Shown in pieces: positions 1 through 6,686 of a DNA stretch of 9,746 bases. The stretch is taken from contig JAHFAA010000122.1 of NCBI GenBank assembly GCA_023250775.1, forward strand, positions 1 through 9,746, in the 5' to 3' direction. The DNA comes from Bdellovibrionales bacterium. Its GTDB lineage: Bacteria; Bdellovibrionota; Bacteriovoracia; Bacteriovoracales; Bacteriovoracaceae. The translations under genes and the position numbers were made by a program. The stretch's first letter is position 1. Every line of letters starts with the position of its first letter. The notes under the pieces were generated by a model. It did no database searches and was not told where the DNA came from. It saw nothing but the letters and a program-made list of their open reading frames with translations.

Positions 1-869
1 AGAGAAAGCTGCATGAGATGTCGGGCGATATCGCACACCACGTGGCCCATGTTTTGATAGTCGGCGGTGATATCGCAGGCCGCGGTGTAGTCGTAGCTGC
101 CTAAATGCGCGGCCACGCATCGTCCTTTAGATGCGGCAACGAGTGGAGGAATTCCCAGTTTTCCAGCAGGATCAAAAATTGCTTGGAGAGTCTCAATCAT
201 AATTTCAATTTTGATTGTTCCGTCGCTTAAATTGAACTTTTTTTCAAGGGCACTCAAAATTTCACAAAGGGCATGAACCTGTTGTGGAATTGAAATTTTC
301 GGCAGAGTAACCACAAAATTATCTGGCAGTTTGCCATTAGTATTTTTTAAAAGACTACTTAAAAAAATATCGAGAGTGCGGATACTTCTTTTTGTCAATT
401 CAGCGGTGAAGGGTTTTGTTCGCATTCCAATGAACGGCGAAAGTGTGTGGTCTTTCATTCCTTGCGCAAGTTCATGTGCGGCTTTTTCGGCGTGACCATC
501 TTCTTCTGCATCACTGCGATGGCCGTAACCGTCTTCAAAATCAATGCGAAAATCTTCCACGGCCTCGCTTTGAAGTTTGTGTAACACGCGATTATAAATT
601 TCTGTTGAAAAATTGGCACCACGATTCTGCCACTCGAAAACTTGGCCAAAAATTTCAGGGGTTGGCGCAAATTGTCTCATGTGCTCGAGGGCCAGTGCCC
701 CAATTTTTTTAGGCGTCGTTGATTTGAACAGATGGGCCCCGCCATAAACCACATGAACAGGTTGACGCTGGTCTGTCACACCAGGGTACTGGCGAGCGTA
801 TTCGGCATTGAAAGGTTGAAGGAAATCTAAGGTATGTTGAATCACCTTTTGATCAAGACAAGTCGGCAT
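1..869 (-). CDS. DUF6986 / HpcH-HpaI aldolase-like protein, C-terminus cut off
   Basis: The first 289 codons of a minus-strand gene lie here; it continues past the left edge, so the C-terminal part is missing. The protein shows hallmarks I associate with the DUF6986 branch of the HpcH/HpaI aldolase / citrate lyase beta superfamily, often labelled aldolase or phosphoenolpyruvate kinase: VYGGAHLF (41-48), DFRIDFEDGYG (106-116), IEIMIET (222-228 region, E222 and E226) and HLGSYDYT (255-262). In this TIM-barrel superfamily, acidic residues bind a divalent metal and an arginine holds an oxoacid or CoA-ester carboxylate; R108, D110, E112, D113 and the two glutamates are candidates. The real substrate is unknown. 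I chose ATG 869 because AAGGAG sits 6 bases upstream. An in-frame ATG at 890 overlaps the predicted -10 box and is unlikely to be translated. No cofactor domain or membrane segment is visible. Family call fairly sure; reaction not. Confidence 0.82.
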   Translation of the reverse strand, partial: MPTCLDQKVIQHTLDFLQPFNAEYARQYPGVTDQRQPVHVVYGGAHLFKSTTPKKIGALALEHMRQFAPTPEIFGQVFEWQNRGANFSTEIYNRVLHKLQSEAVEDFRIDFEDGYGHRSDAEEDGHAEKAAHELAQGMKDHTLSPFIGMRTKPFTAELTKRSIRTLDIFLSSLLKNTNGKLPDNFVVTLPKISIPQQVHALCEILSALEKKFNLSDGTIKIEIMIETLQAIFDPAGKLGIPPLVAASKGRCVAAHLGSYDYTAACDITADYQNMGHVVCDIARHLMQLS

Positions 870-888
870 AACTAACTCCTTATAATTC

Positions 889-917
889 ATTATAGGGGTG
901 ACTTTCTAAGTTGACCA
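889..917 (-). promoter_or_regulatory. Predicted sigma70-like promoter of the DUF6986 gene
   Basis: On the minus strand a perfect TATAAT lies at 894-889, with TTGGTC 18 bases upstream (-35 matching 3 of 6). A start about 7 bases after the -10 falls near 882, giving a leader of only about 13 bases that begins at the AAGGAG ribosome binding site (881-876). This supports initiation at ATG 869 rather than the in-frame ATG 890. The -10 is strong, the -35 weak. Confidence 0.5.
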
Positions 918-930
918 ATCCTGTTTGAAC

Positions 931-958
931 TTGACTCAAATTCGTCTTGCTTTAAAAT
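931..958 (+). promoter_or_regulatory. Predicted sigma70-like promoter of the exported-protein gene
   Basis: TTGACT (931-936, 5 of 6 matches) is followed after 16 bases by TAAAAT (953-958, 5 of 6). The predicted start near 965 would leave a leader of about 25 bases before ATG 990. It lies back to back with the minus-strand promoter at 889-917, so both genes share a 120-base regulatory gap. Confidence 0.5.
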
Positions 959-989
959 TTTTACACGTCACAAATAAAAAGAGGATTTT

Positions 990-1961
990 ATGAAGATGCT
1001 ACAATGCGGATTGTTGTTCTGGCTGTTTATGTTGATTTCATTTCCAAGCTTTGCCCAATCGGCAAAAAAAATTCCTATTTATCCTGGCGCTACACTCGTG
1101 GTGGACAAAACCGCCACTGATGAACCCTGTTGCAATTTTTTCACCAAAGATGCTTTTGATAAGGTTATCGCTTTTTATCAAACACAGCTGAACACCAAGC
1201 CTCTCGAACCGAAGGAGATTGCAGCAAAATATCCCGCGCTTAAGGCCAATATCCAGCAATTGGAAAAACAGCTTCCTGCCACTATGAAATTTAGGGCCTT
1301 CATTTTAAGTGAAGTCACGATGGGTGGGCAAAAAGGCGCTGAAATGTTTGAAGTGACGGGCAGTCCGGTGGGAGTCAATTTCAATGTCGCCAATTTTTCG
1401 CTGGTAAAAAATGATGAGCATTTTTACCAATCTTGGCGTGAGCAGATGGGAAAGCTTACAGAAGTTGAAACAAATGCAAAAAAGCTGATTGATTGGAAAC
1501 TATTAAAGGAGGCCTTGCCCACGCTTCAAAAAATTAACGATCTCGCACGACAGGAACCGAGTGGTGACACTTTAAATGAGGGTGTCACGATCACATCCCA
1601 GGCGAGTGTTTTGTATTCAACTCCCGTGGTGATACAGGATGATAGAGGTGAGGGAGGTGAGTCTGCGAATAAAACGACAACCATTGATGTCGACGTGGAG
1701 GATGTTGTGGCGACTCTTGATGCCGCGAAAGAAACTGTAAAAGCATCCGGGCCAACTGAAAAAGCGGTAAAGATCAAGGGTAAGTATGACGGAAAACAAT
1801 CGGCGGAAAAAAATGAATCAGGTTATGGAACCTGTGAAAAAATGTTTATTGTTAATCAGCGTTTTTTGGTAACGCTCAGAGGTTCCAACACTAATGACTT
1901 GGCATTACTTGATAAACTTATCGACAGTATGAATTTAACAAAATTAGAAAGTCTCAAATAG
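990..1961 (+). CDS. Exported protein of unknown function (323 aa)
   Basis: I do not recognise a named family. The N-terminus is a signal peptide: K2 is followed by a hydrophobic stretch (residues 7-19), and PSFA-Q fits signal peptidase I cleavage after A22. C6 is inside the hydrophobic core and no lipobox is present, so a lipoprotein is unlikely. The mature protein opens with PIYPGATLV (29-37) and a stretch about periplasmic-sensor-sized (FFTKDAFDKVIAFYQTQL begins at 50), a pattern I have seen in uncharacterised secreted proteins where a YPGA motif precedes an amphipathic helix. Residues 190-275 are low-complexity, rich in T, S, D, E, K and G, and look like a flexible linker. A C-terminal module (282-320) carries a single Cys (C282). 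Cysteines C47, C48 and C282 could form a disulfide in the periplasm. The ribosome binding site GAGGA is only 4 bases from the ATG. Likely periplasmic or secreted; monocistronic. Confidence 0.75.
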   Translation: MKMLQCGLLFWLFMLISFPSFAQSAKKIPIYPGATLVVDKTATDEPCCNFFTKDAFDKVIAFYQTQLNTKPLEPKEIAAKYPALKANIQQLEKQLPATMKFRAFILSEVTMGGQKGAEMFEVTGSPVGVNFNVANFSLVKNDEHFYQSWREQMGKLTEVETNAKKLIDWKLLKEALPTLQKINDLARQEPSGDTLNEGVTITSQASVLYSTPVVIQDDRGEGGESANKTTTIDVDVEDVVATLDAAKETVKASGPTEKAVKIKGKYDGKQSAEKNESGYGTCEKMFIVNQRFLVTLRGSNTNDLALLDKLIDSMNLTKLESLK

Positions 1962-2017
1962 TTGGAATTCGTAGAGTACCAAAGCAATCTTCTCTAGTAA
2001 TTGTCGAGGTTGACGGG

Positions 2018-2046
2018 TTGCGGCCCTAAGATGCTGAGTATAGAAT
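2018..2046 (+). promoter_or_regulatory. Possible promoter of the bL25/Ctc gene
   Basis: TAGAAT (2041-2046, 5 of 6) lies 17 bases after TTGCGG (2018-2023, 3 of 6). A better -35, TTGACG at 2010-2015, is too far from it for normal spacing. The 119-base gap between the exported-protein stop and this gene contains no visible terminator, so readthrough from upstream is also possible. Confidence 0.3.
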
Positions 2047-2080
2047 TTAGCGCCAGCTTATAAATCCTCAGGAGGTCAAT

Positions 2081-2716
2081 ATGGTTCATGAACGATTAAT
2101 TTTTACTCCCAGAGAAAAGGGACTCAACAAAACCGCCCTCGCAAATTTAAAAAAACAAGGTCTCGTGATGGCCGCCGTGTATGGCAAGGCCTTTCCAGCT
2201 ACACTGGACATGTCAGTGAACATTCGCCAAATGGGCGCTCATACCTTGCATAAAGGTAGCGTTTTTCCTGCCACTATTAATAACAACGAGTATCGACTGA
2301 CGATTGATGAAATTCAGCGCGATGTTCGCACCAGTGAAGTTAAACACATTTCTTTTCACGCTGCTAAAACAGATGAAAAGGTATGTCTTGATGTCATGCT
2401 GAAAATTGAAGGCCATGCGCTTGGTGAGAAAACTGGCGGCGTCACTCTACTTATGTGTGAATCAGTTCGGGTAGAAGGCAAACTTGATGCTGTTCCTGAA
2501 TACATAGCAATCAATGTCGAGAATCTTGAGATGAATGGCAAGATCACTCTTGCAGATGTCAAAATCCCAGCCGGTTTGAAGCTTAAAGAAAAAACTTTAA
2601 CTAAAGCTGTTGTAGTTTGCCACCCTGCTCGAGCATACACAGTGACTGAGACACCAGCTGTTGCCGCAACGGCCACGACTGCAGCGACAACTCCAGCAGC
2701 ACCAGCGGCCCATTAG
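2081..2716 (+). CDS. rplY: Ribosomal protein bL25, Ctc/TL5 two-domain type (divergent)
   Basis: bL25 binds 5S rRNA in the large ribosomal subunit; the longer Ctc form carries an extra C-terminal beta domain and is stress-associated in some bacteria. Signs here: an N-terminal domain (about 1-95) with LKKQGLVMAAVYGK (23-36; family pattern LR-x-G-x-P-AVLYGK), the IQRDV stretch (78-82; usually VQRDP) and KHISF (88-92; usually HVDF), then a second domain with GGVTLLM (119-125), VPEYIAINV (138-146) and LADVKIPAGL (157-166). Residues 185-211 form an A/T/P-rich tail, as in many Ctc proteins. The length of 211 aa fits the two-domain form. Several conserved positions differ, so this may be a paralogue rather than the housekeeping copy. 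It stands alone, without the prs or pth genes often found beside it. The ribosome binding site AGGAGGT (2070-2076) is near-perfect and 4 bases from ATG. Family assignment is firm; symbol used in the broad sense (also ctc). Confidence 0.9.
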   Translation: MVHERLIFTPREKGLNKTALANLKKQGLVMAAVYGKAFPATLDMSVNIRQMGAHTLHKGSVFPATINNNEYRLTIDEIQRDVRTSEVKHISFHAAKTDEKVCLDVMLKIEGHALGEKTGGVTLLMCESVRVEGKLDAVPEYIAINVENLEMNGKITLADVKIPAGLKLKEKTLTKAVVVCHPARAYTVTETPAVAATATTAATTPAAPAAH

Positions 2717-2749
2717 TTCTAGGCAGTTTTATTTTGAATGATTAGCCAG

Positions 2750-2782
2750 GAGGCCCATTTTTTAAATGGGCCTCTTTTTTTT
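2750..2782 (+). terminator. Strong Rho-independent terminator
   Basis: A perfect 11-bp stem (2750-2760 with 2764-2774, beginning GAGGCCC) closes on a 3-base TTT loop and runs into eight T residues (2775-2782). It sits 33 bases after the bL25 stop and should end that transcript. The run of T leads directly into the GGAAG ribosome binding site of the next gene. Confidence 0.93.
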
Positions 2783-2794
2783 GGAAGAATCTAT

Positions 2795-3142
2795 ATGAAA
2801 TTTTTAAAAGACACGAAATCATTTTTAACCAATGTGGCGCAAGATCCTCGCATTCCCGAGCGTGACAAAAAGGTCTTGTTGGCCCTGATTGTTCTCGTCA
2901 TTTCTCCCGTCGACCTCATTCCCGACTGGATTCCCTTCTTTGGACTACTCGATGATTTTGTCATCACCTGCATTATTCTTGATTATTTTTTTAGTGTGCT
3001 TGATGTTGAAATAATCTTGTCTCATTATCCTTGGGGAATGAAAAGTTTCACAAAATTGAGACGAGTGGCACAGACCTTCTCAATTTTTGTTCCTAAATTT
3101 TTAAAACGTGTTATATGGAAGTATGCAAAATTACCCTATTAA
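2795..3142 (+). CDS. DUF1232 (YkvA-family) small membrane protein
   Basis: A 115-residue protein with the DUF1232 signature SPVDLIPDWIPFFGLLDD at 37-54 (family pattern SP-x-DLIPD-x-IP-x-G-x-x-DD). The function of the family is unknown; members are small membrane-associated proteins. A hydrophobic stretch (28-37) runs into the motif and a second (about 54-68) follows it, suggesting two short membrane segments or a membrane-embedded hairpin, with basic ends (K2-K8, K88-R90, K101-K112). A start at ATG 2738 is possible by reading frame but lies upstream of the terminator hairpin and would thread it through the protein. ATG 2795, with GGAAG 7 bases upstream, is far better and gives normal length. 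The gene is followed after 24 bases by an SDR gene, probably co-transcribed. How transcription reaches it past the terminator is unclear. Confidence 0.87.
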   Translation: MKFLKDTKSFLTNVAQDPRIPERDKKVLLALIVLVISPVDLIPDWIPFFGLLDDFVITCIILDYFFSVLDVEIILSHYPWGMKSFTKLRRVAQTFSIFVPKFLKRVIWKYAKLPY

Positions 3143-3166
3143 AATAAAAAAACAGGAGAACATTTT

Positions 3167-3904
3167 ATGAAAACGAAAGTTGCGTTTATAACAGGTGCTA
3201 ACAAAGGGCTTGGTTTGGAAATGGCCCGTCAGTTGGGGCAGAAAGGTGTAAGAGTTTATTTGGGGGCACGCGATCTGAAAAAAGTTCAAGCTGCCGTCAG
3301 TGAGTTGAAGAAAGAAAAATTAGATGTGTTGCCTGTTCTTTGCGACGTTACAAATACATCGCAAATTAAAGATGCTGTGGCCTTGATTGAAAAAAATGAA
3401 GGCAAACTTGATATCTTGATCAATAACGCGGGAATTATGATCGATTCAGGCGCATGGATGGAAAATAATGCGCCCACTGTTTCGCTCGAGATCGTTCGTA
3501 AAACCTACGAGACCAATGTTTACGGAGTGATCAACGTCACTCAGCAATTTTTACCTTTGCTGAAAAAAGCGCCGGCCGCCAGAATCGTCAACATGGGAAG
3601 TGTGCTTGGCTCACTCACGCTACATGCGCAACCAGGCTCTCCCATTTATGATGCAAAATCTCTTGCTTATAATTCAAGCAAGAGTGCACTTAATGCTGTG
3701 ACAGTCCATTTTGCTCACGCAGTTAAAGATACAAAAATCAAAGTTAATACCGCTCATCCTGGTTGGGTGAAAACGGATTTAGGCACCGAGCATGCGCCCA
3801 TGAATGTGCAAGATGGTGCCAAAACGGGTGTAGAACTTGCTCTGCTCGACGACAAAGGGCCAACAGCAGGATTCTTCCATATGGGTGATAAGCTACCCTG
3901 GTGA
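3167..3904 (+). CDS. Short-chain dehydrogenase/reductase, carbonyl-reductase-like
   Basis: A classical SDR of 245 aa with all key elements: cofactor motif TGANKGLG (9-16), D60 of the adenine-pocket CDV motif, NNAG (86-89), and the catalytic tetrad N117, S145, Y168, K172 (Y-NSS-K). K13 inside the glycine motif and R35 after beta strand 2 favour NADPH over NADH. The TGANKGLG start and the short form resemble carbonyl reductase (CBR1/menthone-reductase-like) SDRs that reduce ketones or aldehydes; the substrate cannot be read from sequence. The PGWVKTDLG stretch (198-206) after the active site is also typical. Cytosolic, no signal peptide or membrane segment. AGGAG (3154-3158) is 8 bases from the ATG. 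It follows the DUF1232 gene by 24 bases, so the two probably share a transcript. It converges on the permease gene with one base between the stop codons. Fold and cofactor type are confident. Confidence 0.9.
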   Translation: MKTKVAFITGANKGLGLEMARQLGQKGVRVYLGARDLKKVQAAVSELKKEKLDVLPVLCDVTNTSQIKDAVALIEKNEGKLDILINNAGIMIDSGAWMENNAPTVSLEIVRKTYETNVYGVINVTQQFLPLLKKAPAARIVNMGSVLGSLTLHAQPGSPIYDAKSLAYNSSKSALNAVTVHFAHAVKDTKIKVNTAHPGWVKTDLGTEHAPMNVQDGAKTGVELALLDDKGPTAGFFHMGDKLPW

Positions 3905-3905
3905 G

Positions 3906-4715
3906 TTAGTCATTCGATTTCATAAGATGTTCGGGGTGCTGGTGTAAAGTTCTCTTGAGCCACCACACTCCGAAGATTCCAAACGTCACCCCAAAAATCA
4001 GCAGCGCACTTGCGCTCGAAAAAAAATCTAAGATCAAAGTTCCAACAGGTGTGTTGGCCTGGGCATGACGAATTGATTGCATGAGTGAATGCAAGGGCCA
4101 ATAGGGCAAAAAATATTTTACTTTTTCGGGCAGAGTGATTGTGGGGAAATAGGCCCCAGCCAAAATAATTCCCAGCTGCAAGACTTTGTAGATGTAGGCC
4201 TCGCCTCTTTTAAAAATAATAAAAACCCCATTGGCAAAAATTCCAAAGCCGAAAAAAAAGGGCAGCGCAACTAATCCCCACAGAGGGAAAATAACCCAGG
4301 CATTGCCCAGTTGGAGTGAGAAAAAAAAGTATGCCAGACCCAAAATAATGACAACCTTGGCAATTTCCAAAATTAAAACTGGCAAAGTTTCCAGAAGGCA
4401 AATGATCCAAAAAGGACGTCGCAGAAGGAGAAAATGTTCCAGACGACCGTGCTGATAATTATCCTTCAGATTTTTGACGAGCCCAAAGGCGAAAGCGAAA
4501 AGAGGTCTGAAAAAACATTCACCCACCAGGATGTACGAGAAATAATCTAATTCGCTTCCTTTCATTAATTCGGTATTCGGCAAAAAGGCCTTGGCGGTGT
4601 AATAGATAAAAAAAAGCGCCGCAAGCTCGTTGGCAAAACAGATGAATAAGGAATAATTTCTGGGAAATTGTTCCTTCCATTCTTTTTTCAGCATGAGCTT
4701 AATGGCAGGAAACAA
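3906..4715 (-). CDS. ABC-2-type transporter permease
   Basis: An integral membrane protein of 269 aa, last gene of the four-gene minus-strand operon. A cytoplasmic amphipathic N-terminus (KKEWKEQFPRN, 10-20) leads to about six hydrophobic segments: roughly 21-42, 56-80, 102-130, 138-168, 178-193 and 228-253. The short loop NYQHGRLEHFLL (86-97) resembles the conserved coupling region of ABC-2 permeases (Y-x-x-G-x-x-E), and YFPTITLPEKVKYFLPYWPL (189-208) matches the FP-LP-LP region before the last helix. It would form the membrane channel for the adjacent ATPase. An ATG-led start at 4769 would run deep into the ATPase gene and lacks a good site. TTG 4715 has AAGGAGGT (4730-4723 on the minus strand) ending 4-5 bases before it and fits best; ATG 4691 is about 26 bases from that site. 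The start thus overlaps the ATPase by 17 bases. Substrate unknown. Confidence 0.78.
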   Translation of the reverse strand: MFPAIKLMLKKEWKEQFPRNYSLFICFANELAALFFIYYTAKAFLPNTELMKGSELDYFSYILVGECFFRPLFAFAFGLVKNLKDNYQHGRLEHFLLLRRPFWIICLLETLPVLILEIAKVVIILGLAYFFFSLQLGNAWVIFPLWGLVALPFFFGFGIFANGVFIIFKRGEAYIYKVLQLGIILAGAYFPTITLPEKVKYFLPYWPLHSLMQSIRHAQANTPVGTLILDFFSSASALLIFGVTFGIFGVWWLKRTLHQHPEHLMKSND

Positions 4716-5352
4716 GTTTACCTCCTTCAATTTGGAGGGCACGAGAGCAAACAGTATGAATATTTTCACTTAACTGATGGCCGGTGATAATCATCGAGCA
4801 CTGGCCATGAGCAGATTTTATTTTGTTACTGATAAAGACCTGAGCGCTCTGGTCGAGATGGGCCCAGGGTTCGTCTAAGCATGCCAAGGTTTGAGCGGAA
4901 TCAAAAAAATTTAAGGCCTTAAATAAGGCAAGAATGCTGCTCATTCCAGTTGAAAAAGATTGTGCTTTAGCGACAAGTGCTTTTTGAAATAATGAGCAAT
5001 CTTTCCACGCATTCAGCGCTTCTTTAAATTGGGCGGGAGAAATATTTGTGAGTGCTCGCCAAAGGGCCAAGTTTTCGAAACCAGTGAGAGTTGGATAGTG
5101 GCCACTGCGTTCAATATTTGCGTAACTCAATTGTAAGGCAGGAGCTTTGACGATCACACCACTGGCGGGAGTTAGAAAACCTAACACCAGTCGCAGCAAG
5201 GTGGTTTTTCCGACGCCGTTACCGCCCAAGATCGCGAGACGTTCTCCCGATTTTAGCTCTAACTTTATTTCCGAGAAAAGCAAGCTCTGGGCGGCGTAAC
5301 TAAAATTAATACTATCGAGGTAGAGGATAGAATTAGGGGGCATTTCGATCAC
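4699..5352 (-). CDS. ABC transporter ATPase subunit
   Basis: A single ABC ATPase domain of 217 aa, which energises the permease encoded next. Walker A GGNGVGKT (43-50), Walker B TLACLDEP (155-162; catalytic E161), D-loop AHLD (164-167) and switch H192 (ITGHQ) are intact. The signature is FSTGM (133-137) rather than LSGGQ; STGM variants are common in ABC-2 exporters, but the usual QR-x-x-x-A helix after it is altered to SSILALFKAL. The Q-loop region before LTGFENL (89-95) has no clear glutamine. The start is GTG 5352, which overlaps the upstream TGA as GTGA; ATG 5343 is an alternative three codons downstream. Neither has a strong ribosome binding site, so translation is probably coupled to the ferredoxin gene. 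The ENLALWRAL stretch (93-101) recalls CcmA-like ATPases, but I see no other cytochrome c maturation gene. Substrate unknown. Confidence 0.85.
   Translation of the reverse strand: MIEMPPNSILYLDSINFSYAAQSLLFSEIKLELKSGERLAILGGNGVGKTTLLRLVLGFLTPASGVIVKAPALQLSYANIERSGHYPTLTGFENLALWRALTNISPAQFKEALNAWKDCSLFQKALVAKAQSFSTGMSSILALFKALNFFDSAQTLACLDEPWAHLDQSAQVFISNKIKSAHGQCSMIITGHQLSENIHTVCSRALQIEGGKLVSCH
4723..4730 (-). promoter_or_regulatory. Shine-Dalgarno within the ATPase gene that decides the permease start
   Basis: AAGGAGGT on the minus strand, inside the last codons of the ATPase gene (reading GLU-GLY-GLY there). It is ideally placed for TTG 4715 and too far from ATG 4691. Its position implies translational coupling of ATPase and permease. 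Confidence 0.7.
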
Positions 5353-6668
5353 GCTTCAGTTGGGTCTTTTACCGTTTTTAAAACAAAGTTAATAAAACGT
5401 GAACGTAGCTGCTCAGAGGCCAAGACTTTCTCTACCGGCGATAAGTTGGTGATGCCCTTGACAACTTTATTAAGGAAACGACTGCCACGACTTTGACCTT
5501 GATCAAAAATGAGATCGGCCAAACGCCCGCGCTCGAGCGACATTCGCACTGCTTTTTCGATGGAGTTTATCGGTACGTGAACTTTGGTCTTGAGTCCTTG
5601 CATGCTTAAGGCGTGTTTGGAATTGCACGCCTGAGCGCACACACCACAGCCAATGCATCGATCCATGTTTATGGTGGGAAAAATTTTATTTTTACGATTG
5701 GCGACTTGAGAGCTGGCGGTCATAAAAATTGCCGTGATGGGACAGGCGCGTGCACACTTGGAACATCCTGTGCATTTCTCGGCGTCTAGACCGGGACGAT
5801 AATTACTAGGATTGACTGAATGCAAGCTGTACTCGTTAATGGCCTGGAGCTGACCACAACAGCAGCCGCAACAGTTGCAGATAAAACTTGGACGATTTTG
5901 AACATTGTCGGCAATTTGAACAAGTCCGCTTTCACGAGAGCGAACTAAAATATCCATGGCCTCCATGGCGTCGATCTTTCTTCCAAAATTGCGCCGTTCA
6001 ACAAAGTCAGCTCCGGCGTTGATGGAGAGGCAGTTGTCTTGTGGGGCATCGCAGGCCTTGCCTAAATGTTCTTGCTTGTGACGACAGTAGCAAAGGGCCA
6101 CGGCGATATTGCGGGCGTCTTTGATTAAATGAGTGGCCTTTTCCCAGTCGAGAATATCGGGCATTTCTTCTTGATTCAAAACACTTTCATTGACCAGGGC
6201 GCGACCAATAACTGTATCGCCACCAAAAACTTCTTCAGCGAAAGCGGCATCGCCATGGCAGTAAGCATCGAGAGCTTCGGCCATGCGTTTTTTGGGAATC
6301 ATGTCCTTGGCGCGCATGAGAGAGAATTCAAAAAAACCCACAACGGGGGGAGCGAGCATATATTTTACAGATTTTGTTTTTGGATTGATTAAATCCATCA
6401 CTAAACCTTTGTCGGCCATAGCATCCAAGCGGAGTTTGAGTTCGGCTGCAGGCATGCCGGTTTTTTTGGCAATCTTGTCCAAACTGGCGGGCATGAGAGG
6501 GAGTTTTGCACCAAGCGCCGCTTCTTCGGTAGTATAGAGGATTTCCAAAATTTCCTGCCATCCTCTTCTCGCCAAATCAGTTGATGGATAAGGAAGACCC
6601 ACTGGATTGGCATCCAGGCGCGTGACTAAATCTTGGTATTCAGCTTTGAGATGTCCCAGGTGGCCCAT
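5349..6668 (-). CDS. Cysteine-rich 2x[4Fe-4S] ferredoxin-domain protein with winged-helix-like N-terminus
   Basis: A 439-aa protein. Residues about 60-106 look like a winged helix-turn-helix (LDKIAKKTGMPAAELKLRL, then a KS-VKYML wing). A middle part holds C193, C195 (CYCRHK), C206 and C213, then a dense motif CNCCGCCC (264-271). Next are two ferredoxin-type [4Fe-4S] sites: CTGCSKCARACP (C299, C302, C305, C309) and CIGCGVCAQACN (C338, C341, C344, C348), the second ending in N instead of the usual P. The total of 18 cysteines listed could carry at least two and perhaps more clusters. I recall similar uncharacterised ferredoxin-like proteins in deltaproteobacteria; they have no established function. 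It is cytoplasmic by appearance, with no signal or membrane helix. GGAGT lies 4-5 bases from ATG 6668. It sits 18 bases after the enoyl-CoA-reductase-like gene and overlaps the ATPase gene, so it is firmly in this operon. It may pass electrons to the SDR step or act as a redox sensor; both are inference. Confidence 0.85.
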   Translation of the reverse strand: MGHLGHLKAEYQDLVTRLDANPVGLPYPSTDLARRGWQEILEILYTTEEAALGAKLPLMPASLDKIAKKTGMPAAELKLRLDAMADKGLVMDLINPKTKSVKYMLAPPVVGFFEFSLMRAKDMIPKKRMAEALDAYCHGDAAFAEEVFGGDTVIGRALVNESVLNQEEMPDILDWEKATHLIKDARNIAVALCYCRHKQEHLGKACDAPQDNCLSINAGADFVERRNFGRKIDAMEAMDILVRSRESGLVQIADNVQNRPSFICNCCGCCCGQLQAINEYSLHSVNPSNYRPGLDAEKCTGCSKCARACPITAIFMTASSQVANRKNKIFPTINMDRCIGCGVCAQACNSKHALSMQGLKTKVHVPINSIEKAVRMSLERGRLADLIFDQGQSRGSRFLNKVVKGITNLSPVEKVLASEQLRSRFINFVLKTVKDPTEA

Positions 6669-6686
6669 ACTAACTCCAGAGTTTGA

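Noticed and set aside
39..46. CCACGTGG palindrome
   Set aside because: Lies inside coding sequence of the DUF6986 gene, single occurrence, no partner site.
1962..2080. Possible small RNA or small gene in the gap before bL25
   Set aside because: No open frame with a ribosome binding site and no hairpin-plus-T signal; only the weak promoter is supported.
2738..2794. Upstream ATG extension of the DUF1232 gene
   Set aside because: It would translate through the terminator hairpin and adds no family-like sequence; ATG 2795 has a ribosome binding site.
4699..5352. Heme exporter CcmA reading of the ATPase
   Set aside because: Only a short ENL-stretch resembles CcmA; no ccm genes are nearby and the permease looks ABC-2 type.
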